The position numbers were made by a program, and so were the translations under genes. Below are positions 6,743-11,660 of a stretch of DNA of 11,660 nucleotides, piece by piece. Source of the stretch: Treponema sp. GTDB taxonomy: Bacteria; Spirochaetota; Spirochaetia; Treponematales; Treponemataceae. Where the stretch lies: assembly GCA_016297805.1 (NCBI GenBank), contig JAEDFX010000077.1, positions 1 through 11,660 on the forward strand. Reading direction: 5' to 3'. Within the stretch, counting starts at the first letter, position 1, and each line of letters starts with the position of its first letter. The notes below the pieces were generated by a model. The model did no database searches, had not been told where the DNA came from, and saw nothing but the letters and a program-made list of their open reading frames with translations.

Positions 6743-7228
6743 CTACCTGATAATTGCAAAAATTGCTGAAAAAAGTCCTAACGAACCTGCCATCATTATT
6801 ACACCAGCAAGAAGTACTCCAAGAATGACGGCTAATATAGTTTCTTTAAATCTCATTCCTAAAAAACTTGCAGCTAAAGTTCCTGTCCAAGCACCTGTAC
6901 CTGGCAAAGGAATTCCTACAAAAAGCAGAAGAGCTACAAAAAGTCCGCGTCCAACCTTAGCCTGCATTTTTTCTCCTGCACGAGTTCCTTTTTCAATAAA
7001 GAATCTGCACATCTTACTGAAGGCCCAGATTTCTTTTGAAGCACCCCATTCAAGAACCTTTCGGGCAAACATATAAATAATTGGAACCGGCAGCATATTT
7101 CCTAAAATACAGACTATATATGAAGATATAATAGGCATCTGTAAAGCTTGCGAAACAGGAATAGCGCCTCTAAGCTCGATCAAAGGAACCATTGAAATAA
7201 AAAATATCCATAAATAATTTTTCAGCAT
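6743..7228 (-). CDS. Small polytopic membrane protein (COG2426 / PF06695, putative small multidrug export)
   Basis: The 161-residue product has about four hydrophobic segments (roughly 4-24, 32-56, 95-122 and 128-158). The family signatures ELRGAIP (18-24) and GIPLPGTGAWTG (105-116) are both present. The family is annotated as small multidrug export, but its real function is not established, and its re-entrant-looking PLPGTG motif recalls DedA/SNARE-associated membrane proteins. No Shine-Dalgarno sequence lies at normal distance before the ATG. A TATAAT box ends eight bases before it, which suggests a leaderless transcript. An AGGAG at 7251-7255 is 22 bases away and would instead suit an ATT codon at 7241-7243, in frame and five codons upstream. 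The membrane family is clear, the exact N-terminus less so. Confidence 0.82.
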   Translation of the reverse strand: MLKNYLWIFFISMVPLIELRGAIPVSQALQMPIISSYIVCILGNMLPVPIIYMFARKVLEWGASKEIWAFSKMCRFFIEKGTRAGEKMQAKVGRGLFVALLLFVGIPLPGTGAWTGTLAASFLGMRFKETILAVILGVLLAGVIMMAGSLGLFSAIFAIIR

Positions 7229-7235
7229 ATTAAAT

Positions 7236-7264
7236 ATTATAATAACTTATCTCCTACTTGAAAA
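7236..7264 (-). promoter_or_regulatory. Promoter for the COG2426-type / AEC transporter unit
   Basis: On the minus strand a perfect TATAAT (7241-7236) is preceded, 17 bases upstream, by TTTTCA (7264-7259), a partial match to TTGACA. Transcription would begin at about 7229-7228, at or one base before the ATG. It shares the 69-base gap with the divergent tRNA promoter, and the two overlap physically. Confidence 0.45.
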
Positions 7265-7286
7265 TATCTTCTATTTTGTATATTAT
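7258..7286 (+). promoter_or_regulatory. Sigma-70 type promoter for tRNA-Leu
   Basis: TTGAAA (7258-7263) and TATTAT (7281-7286) each differ from consensus at one position and are separated by exactly 17 bases. The predicted start near 7293 is about five bases before the mature tRNA 5' end, typical of a tRNA operon with a very short leader. This is the best promoter in the window and is probably also the source of any read-through into murD. Confidence 0.7.
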
Positions 7287-7297
7287 TTAACTCACTT

Positions 7298-7383
7298 GCC
7301 GGGATGGCGGAATTGGTAGACGCCCAGGACTTAAAATCCTGTGTCGAGCAATCGACGTGCCAGTTCGATTCTGGTTCCCGGCA
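7298..7383 (+). tRNA. tRNA-Leu (anticodon UAA)
   Basis: The 86-base gene folds as a class II tRNA. The acceptor stem GCCGGGA (7298-7304) pairs with TCCCGGC (7376-7382), and the discriminator is A7383. The anticodon stem CAGGA/TCCTG (7325-7329 and 7337-7341) encloses a CTTAAAA loop with anticodon TAA at 7332-7334. A long variable arm, GTCGA-GCAA-TCGAC, is typical of tRNA-Leu. The T arm carries TTCGATT between GCCAG and CTGGT. The 3' CCA is not encoded (the sequence continues AATG), so it must be added by the CCA-adding enzyme. It reads UUA and, by wobble, UUG codons. Confidence 0.96.
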
Positions 7384-7386
7384 ATG

Positions 7387-7417
7387 AAGCCTCCTTGTTT
7401 ACAGGGAGGCTTTTTTT
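7387..7417 (+). terminator. Intrinsic terminator after tRNA-Leu
   Basis: AAGCCTCC (7387-7394) pairs with GGAGGCTT (7405-7412) around a short loop, and the T tract runs 7411-7417. This is a strong Rho-independent terminator, only three bases after the tRNA discriminator and 22 bases before the murD start codon. It should end most tRNA transcripts, so murD depends on read-through or on a promoter overlapping this region. Confidence 0.88.
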
Positions 7418-7439
7418 ATAGACTAAAAAGGAAATTAAT

Positions 7440-8981
7440 ATGGATTTTCACTCTTATTCAAAAACTTGTGCTTTCAGTTCAATTAATGCTATCCGCGATA
7501 AACACGTTACTATTATGGGACTTGGCCTTAACGGTGGTGGTGAAGCGGCTGTACGTTTCTTTTTGAAAAAGGGGGCCTACGTTCTTGTAACTGATATGAA
7601 AACTCAGGAGCAGCTTCAGGCAACTGTGGATAAAATCAACAATGATCCTGAACTTGATACAAGTCGCCTTACTTACCGCCTTGGAGAACACCGTATTGAA
7701 GATTTTGAAAATGCTGACTGTGTTATTAAAAACCCTGGTGTTAAATATGAGGGGAACAAATATTTGGCTGCAGCAAAGGCAATTGAAACTGACCTTAGTA
7801 TTTTCCTCCGCTTTACAGATTGTCCGATTATTGCGGTTACTGGAAGTAAGGGAAAATCTTCTACAGTAAGTGCCATTTACTACGGACTTAAAACTGCAGG
7901 CTACAAAACTTTTCTTGGGGGAAACATTACTGTAAGCCCTCTTACTTTTATTGATGAGGTTTCTCTAGACACACCGGTTGTAATTGAATTTTCTTCATGG
8001 CAGCTGGCTGACCTTCGTGGTCGTGGAGTTTTGAAGCCTCACATTTCCATTATCACAAAAATTGTTCCAGACCATCAGAACTGGTATGGAAATATGGAAG
8101 ATTATGTTGCCGACAAGCGATTGATTTATGCTAATCAGGACGGTGGCGATTATTCTATTTTTGATTTTGATGGCGATGAACCAGGAACAGGTCCAGATAC
8201 AGCCCTTCATCCAAATGCTGATACCTGGGGAAATCTTTTTGCCGATGAAAGTAAAGCTACTGTTTTGCGCTATGGAAAAACTGGAATTGGAGAAAAGAAC
8301 TTTGGTGTATGGCAGGAAAAAGGTCCTGGCAATACATGGGTAGGAAAAGTTCTTCTGCCACACATGAATAAGCCTGAAACAATTTTGCGGGGGCTTTCAG
8401 TTCCTGGTGACCATATGAAAACCAATGTTTTGAATGCGGCACTGGTTATGTACCTTATGGGAATTCCTGCAGATAAAACTGCAAAGATTCTGGGGGAATG
8501 GCAGGGAGTTGAACACCGCCTTCAGTATTTTCACAGCTGGAAAAATCAGGCTGGCGTGCAGTTCAAATTCTACAATGACACCTGTGCTACAGTTCCAGAA
8601 GCTGCCGCAGCTGCTACACAGGCCTTTGAAAAACCTGTTGTTCTTCTTACCGGCGGTACAGATAAAGGCTTGGAATTAAACAAATTCACAGAAGCTGTTA
8701 TTAACAAGGATGGCAATTTTACACCTGTAAAGGCTATGTACTTTTTAGCAGGAACTGCTACAGACAAGATTTTGCCAGAGCTGGATAAAGCCGGTGTAAA
8801 ATATAACGGACCTTTTGCAAGTCTTGCAGAAGCATTGGATGCCATTAATGCAGATTTGCAAACTGCTGCTGGTGAAGATGAAGCTGTAGTATTCAGTCCT
8901 GGAGCTACCAGCTTTGGAATGTTTGCCAACGAGTTTGACCGGGGCAATCAGTTTATGGCTGGTGTAAAAGAAAGATTCTAA
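7440..8981 (+). CDS. murD: UDP-N-acetylmuramoyl-L-alanine--glutamate ligase (MurD)
   Basis: MurD is a cytoplasmic Mur ligase that uses ATP to add glutamate to UDP-MurNAc-L-Ala in peptidoglycan precursor synthesis. The 513 residues exceed the usual 440-460. Domain 1 has GLGLNGGGEAAVRF (27-40). The ATP loop is VTGSKGKSST (133-142). E183 in EFSSWQL is the metal-binding glutamate. K226 in DYVADKRLIY fits the carbamylated lysine. GDHMKTNVLNAA (323-334), GVEHRLQ (356-362), TGGTDKG (404-410) and SPGATSFGMF (486-495) are the ATP and C-terminal domain motifs. The family's NDSKATN reads NDTCATVPEA (379-388), which replaces its lysine with Cys382. Extra length lies around residues 232-310 in the central domain. 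AAAAAGGA sits seven bases before the ATG. The terminator upstream and the U32 gene 14 bases downstream define its context. Confidence 0.92.
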   Translation: MDFHSYSKTCAFSSINAIRDKHVTIMGLGLNGGGEAAVRFFLKKGAYVLVTDMKTQEQLQATVDKINNDPELDTSRLTYRLGEHRIEDFENADCVIKNPGVKYEGNKYLAAAKAIETDLSIFLRFTDCPIIAVTGSKGKSSTVSAIYYGLKTAGYKTFLGGNITVSPLTFIDEVSLDTPVVIEFSSWQLADLRGRGVLKPHISIITKIVPDHQNWYGNMEDYVADKRLIYANQDGGDYSIFDFDGDEPGTGPDTALHPNADTWGNLFADESKATVLRYGKTGIGEKNFGVWQEKGPGNTWVGKVLLPHMNKPETILRGLSVPGDHMKTNVLNAALVMYLMGIPADKTAKILGEWQGVEHRLQYFHSWKNQAGVQFKFYNDTCATVPEAAAAATQAFEKPVVLLTGGTDKGLELNKFTEAVINKDGNFTPVKAMYFLAGTATDKILPELDKAGVKYNGPFASLAEALDAINADLQTAAGEDEAVVFSPGATSFGMFANEFDRGNQFMAGVKERF

Positions 8982-8995
8982 TAAAAAGGTTTTTA

Positions 8996-11389
8996 ATGAT
9001 AGAAAGAAGTCAGGTTGAACTGTTAGCCCCTGCAGGAGATGAAGAATGTTTTAAGGCCGCAATTGCAGCCGGTGCAGATGCAGTTTACTTTGGTATGGAA
9101 CAATTCAGTGCCAGAACCAGAGCAAAAAACATTACTGTAGATCAGGCAAAATATCTTATTCCTCTTGCACACAAAAATAATTGCAGGGCTTATCTTACCC
9201 TGAATACTTTAATCACTGATGAAGAAATGCCTCTTGCAGTTTCTCTGGTAGAAAAAGCAGTGGACTGTGGAATAGATGCCGTTATAGTTCAGGACTTAGG
9301 GGTATTGAAGGTTCTACGCAACTGTTTTCCCTCTCTGGAACTGCATGCATCAACTCAAATGACAACCCACAACCTTTCCCAGTGCGATTTTCTTTCTGAC
9401 CTTGGTGTTTCGCAAATTAATTTAAGTCGGGAACTGTCTCTTCCTGAAATTCAAGAAATTACATCCCTTCTTCATTCAAAAAATATTGTTCCTGAAATTT
9501 TTGTTCAGGGAGCCTTCTGTATTTCTTATTCTGGTCAGTGTTATCTTTCCGGACACCTATATAGTGAAGCTGGCAACCGAGGTTCCTGCGTACAACCTTG
9601 CCGCCGAAGCTGGTGTGCCAAAACTAACGGGGACGTAAAAGATTACAAGGCACTTTTCCATTTAAAAGACAATTCTGCCTTTCCTCTGGCAGACAAACTT
9701 ATTCGCCAGAATGTTCCAGTCAGTCTAAAAATTGAAGGACGAATTAAGAATGCAGAATATGTATGGGCAGTTACCAGTGCATGGCGTGAACAGATTGATT
9801 TAATTCTTGCAGATAAACCAATTCTAAAGTCATCGTCAAAACTTAACGGAGCTATAAATCGTGACTACACCTGTGGATATCTGGAAGGAAATATTAGCAG
9901 CATTATGTTTTCCAACGGTGCAAAAGATATTTCCCAGATTAAAGCCGGTACTGTAAAAAATTATATTGCTGACTCAAAAACTCTTATTCTTAATAATGAC
10001 AAGGGGCAGAATCTTTTAGACAAAGGCGACAGACTTACAATAAAAACTTCAAATGACCAGTTTATCTGCACCGCCAGAGTTTTGGAAAAAAATCACAATG
10101 GCTATATAATCCAGATTACAAACAAGCTTACAAAAAAGATTTTTGCCGGCCAGATTATTTACAAATCCTCTTCTGTAATTACACCAGAAGAACTGGCAAA
10201 GATTATAAATAATATTGCACCTGAAGCTTCCAAATCTTCTGTCTGCAATTCTGACACAAAACAATACAAAGTTGATATATCAGTTAAAGCTGTTGAAAGC
10301 GAAAAAATTGAAATTACATATTCCAGCCAGAACCAGACAATAAAAGTATTCTCTGAGCAGCCATTGGAAAAAGCCCAGAATGCCGGACTTACAGCCGAAA
10401 CTCTTCAACAAAAGCTTACAAAGCTGGGAGAAACAATTTTTGTTTTGAACAGTTTCCAGATTGAAACACTGGAACCAGGCTTATTTATATCCTTAAGCGA
10501 GCTGAATAATCTGCGCCGAAAAGCCGTTGAACTGCTGGAAGAAAAAATAAAGGAAAGTGATGTTCAGAATAGTCAGGATTCATGCGACACAAATCTTACA
10601 GTGGCACTTCCGGTCTATCAGAAAAATGCAGACACCCCTGTTCAAGCCACAGAAGGATTCTTAATTGACAATCTTAAGGATTTGAATCAGCTGCTTCTTG
10701 AAAAATCTGTAAACGGAAAACAATTCAAAATTATTTATGAGGTTCCAGCTGTTTTTAATGGAAATGAAAAAGAATTGTTTGAAATACTTAATTTAAATTC
10801 TGATATTGTTTTATATTTCAATAGTATTTTGATGGAAGAAGATTTACAAAATGCTCTCTCTTTCATAAAAAAACTGGACAGTCTTTCTCAAAGAGAAATT
10901 CTTTGCGAAAATACTGGCCTTGCATATCAGCTTAAGGATTCAGGGTGCAAACTTATACTCGGACCTAACTGCAATATTTGCAACAGCTGGAATATTCAGG
11001 AATACCACGAACATCTGAAGCTTAAAGGGATAATACCTTCACTGGAATTAAGTTCCGAAAAAATTGAAAGTCTTCAGTTCCCGGAAAATCTGGAAATCTG
11101 GTATCCAAAAAATCTGCATACACTTTTAATGCAAAGCCGGCAGTGTCTTGTAAAAAATGGTTCAGGCTGTACAAAAAGCTGTACCGACAGAAACTGTCTG
11201 AAAACCTGTTCAAAAGGTCTTGAAATTACAGGAACTCAAAATGAGAAAGTTCTTGCTGTAAAACGACCGGGGTTCTACTCCGCTTTGTATACTGCAGAAC
11301 TACAAACCTTTCCATGCTCAAAAGAATTTGCCAGCAGAGTTTCTCTGTGGATTTCTGATAAAAGAAGATTTGTATGTTCCCGATTTTAA
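8996..11389 (+). CDS. U32 family protein (RlhA-like putative RNA hydroxylation factor) with long C-terminal part
   Basis: The 797-residue product opens with ELLAPAGDEECFKAAIAAGADAVYFG (residues 8-33), the hallmark of U32 proteins. It carries the family signature with four cysteines, C175, C182, C198 and C202 (GAFCISYSGQC, then NRGSCVQPCR). In relatives these bind an iron-sulfur cluster. KIEGR (245-249) follows. Residues about 375-515 look like the DUF3656 region shared with E. coli RlhA (653 residues), which is needed for hydroxylation of C2501 in 23S rRNA. Older annotation calls the family collagenase-like peptidases. Residues about 535-797 resemble a diverged second U32-like half ending in a cysteine-rich stretch (C717, C725, C729, C734, C738). 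AAGG six bases before the ATG supports the start. It is cotranscribed with murD. RNA modification is the best guess, and the target RNA is not known. Confidence 0.85.
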   Translation: MIERSQVELLAPAGDEECFKAAIAAGADAVYFGMEQFSARTRAKNITVDQAKYLIPLAHKNNCRAYLTLNTLITDEEMPLAVSLVEKAVDCGIDAVIVQDLGVLKVLRNCFPSLELHASTQMTTHNLSQCDFLSDLGVSQINLSRELSLPEIQEITSLLHSKNIVPEIFVQGAFCISYSGQCYLSGHLYSEAGNRGSCVQPCRRSWCAKTNGDVKDYKALFHLKDNSAFPLADKLIRQNVPVSLKIEGRIKNAEYVWAVTSAWREQIDLILADKPILKSSSKLNGAINRDYTCGYLEGNISSIMFSNGAKDISQIKAGTVKNYIADSKTLILNNDKGQNLLDKGDRLTIKTSNDQFICTARVLEKNHNGYIIQITNKLTKKIFAGQIIYKSSSVITPEELAKIINNIAPEASKSSVCNSDTKQYKVDISVKAVESEKIEITYSSQNQTIKVFSEQPLEKAQNAGLTAETLQQKLTKLGETIFVLNSFQIETLEPGLFISLSELNNLRRKAVELLEEKIKESDVQNSQDSCDTNLTVALPVYQKNADTPVQATEGFLIDNLKDLNQLLLEKSVNGKQFKIIYEVPAVFNGNEKELFEILNLNSDIVLYFNSILMEEDLQNALSFIKKLDSLSQREILCENTGLAYQLKDSGCKLILGPNCNICNSWNIQEYHEHLKLKGIIPSLELSSEKIESLQFPENLEIWYPKNLHTLLMQSRQCLVKNGSGCTKSCTDRNCLKTCSKGLEITGTQNEKVLAVKRPGFYSALYTAELQTFPCSKEFASRVSLWISDKRRFVCSRF

Positions 11390-11549
11390 TAGGTACCAGT
11401 GGCTATGCATTGACTTCAATGTTTATGCCTTTGATTTATGGGTGCCTGCTTCTAAGAACTATAAAAGCCAAACCTATAAGGTTACTTAATCTTGCCATAA
11501 TATACTTCTTTTTTTTCTGAGCCATGTTAACATTTTTATTCAAGCTCTG

Positions 11550-11556
11550 CCCCCCC
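11550..11556. repeat. C7 homopolymer tract in an intergenic region
   Basis: Seven consecutive C residues (G7 on the minus strand) lie in an otherwise AT-rich gap, about 60 bases upstream of a -10-like box on the plus strand. Homopolymeric G/C tracts near promoters vary in length and switch expression in Treponema pallidum tpr genes, so this could be phase-variable. Seven residues is near the short end for such switches. Confidence 0.4.
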
Positions 11557-11566
11557 TGCAACTGGA

Positions 11567-11587
11567 AAAATCAATTAAAATCAATTA
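11567..11587. repeat. Tandem repeat of a 10-bp unit (AAAATCAATT)
   Basis: AAAATCAATTA occurs at 11567-11577 and again at 11577-11587, giving two copies at exactly one helical turn. They lie about 30-50 bases upstream of a -10-like box. That placement suits an UP-element or paired activator sites on one face of the DNA. It could also be chance in AT-rich DNA. Confidence 0.45.
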
Positions 11588-11616
11588 TGACACTATGAAC
11601 AGTCTTCTCACCGGCG

Positions 11617-11641
11617 TATACTAAAATCATAAGACGTCTTA
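11617..11641 (+). promoter_or_regulatory. Candidate promoter -10 box with adjacent 12-bp palindromic operator
   Basis: TATACT (11617-11622) differs from TATAAT at one position. Its -35 region is poor, which fits an activator-dependent promoter. Eight bases downstream lies TAAGACGTCTTA (11630-11641), a perfect 12-bp palindrome spanning the predicted transcription start near 11629, a classic repressor position. GAGAGG (11653-11658) at the window edge looks like a ribosome-binding site for a plus-strand gene starting within about ten bases beyond the window. The gene itself is not visible. Confidence 0.45.
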
Positions 11642-11660
11642 AAACTTGAATTGAGAGGTA

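Larger units (their letters stand above)
11390..11660. other. Right-end region without a convincing gene
   Basis: About 270 bases hold no recognisable gene. A 48-codon hydrophobic plus-strand frame (11374-11520) and a 29-codon minus-strand frame (11436-11525) overlap each other. Neither has a good ribosome-binding site. A small inverted repeat, AACCT-ATA-AGGTT, lies at 11471-11483, and a T8 run at 11509-11516. No clear intrinsic terminator for the U32 gene is seen. The right half looks regulatory and is itemised separately. Confidence 0.6.

Noticed and set aside
7229..7297. Riboswitch or T-box leader between the divergent genes
   Set aside because: Only 69 bases, fully used by two overlapping promoters, with no conserved leader structure visible.
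8570..8947. 125-codon minus-strand open frame inside murD
   Set aside because: The opposite strand encodes well-conserved MurD C-terminal motifs. The Ala/Ser-rich frame is a shadow.
11374..11520. 48-codon plus-strand frame encoding a hydrophobic peptide, overlapping the end of the U32 gene
   Set aside because: No proper ribosome-binding site. It ends in a Phe run caused by the T8 tract, overlaps an opposite frame, and has no recognisable similarity. It could be a gene remnant, but the sequence does not support a call.
11436..11525. 29-codon minus-strand frame starting MAQKKKKY
   Set aside because: No Shine-Dalgarno sequence at normal distance, very short, and its lysine run simply mirrors the T8 tract on the other strand. 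A possible promoter with the G7 tract as spacer matches consensus poorly.

Overview
The window looks like an ordinary chromosomal stretch of a low-GC spirochete, most likely a host-associated Treponema. That is inferred from base composition, the spirochete-type variant of RsmE, and the mix of genes. No phage, plasmid, CRISPR or insertion-sequence gene is visible.

The left two thirds (121-7228) lie on the minus strand as eight tightly packed genes. In transcription order they are: a small polytopic membrane protein (COG2426 type), an AEC-family transporter, an Lrp/AsnC regulator, a PLP aminotransferase, a membrane-anchored TPR protein ending in an Mrr-like domain, the 16S rRNA methyltransferase RsmE, an HExxH metallopeptidase-like protein, and a secreted protein of unknown function. 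Gaps are 5-97 bases and the last pair overlaps. The Lrp gene has its own good promoter, so this is probably two units: 7228-5817 and 5757-121. The second would join amino-acid sensing and transamination to rRNA modification and envelope or housekeeping genes of unknown role.

A 69-base divergent promoter region (7229-7297) separates that block from the plus-strand block. The plus block starts with tRNA-Leu(UAA) and a strong intrinsic terminator, followed by murD (peptidoglycan precursor synthesis) and a long U32-family protein resembling RNA hydroxylation factors such as RlhA. murD and the U32 gene are 14 bases apart and form an operon.

Non-coding structure lies at both ends and in one gap. 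Positions 15-120 hold three consecutive hairpins resembling dispersed palindromic repeats. Positions 5195-5276 are a roughly 66% GC hairpin-rich insert between the Lrp gene and the aminotransferase gene. Positions 11390-11660 have no convincing gene, but carry a C7 tract, a helically phased tandem repeat, a -10-like box, a perfect 12-bp palindrome and a terminal ribosome-binding site. Together these suggest a regulated plus-strand gene starting just beyond the window.

The observations most worth following are the apparently catalytically dead Mrr-like domain on a membrane TPR protein, the GC-rich intergenic element, the replaced lysine in the MurD substrate-binding motif, and the right-end regulatory region. 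No complete new multi-gene system is evident.
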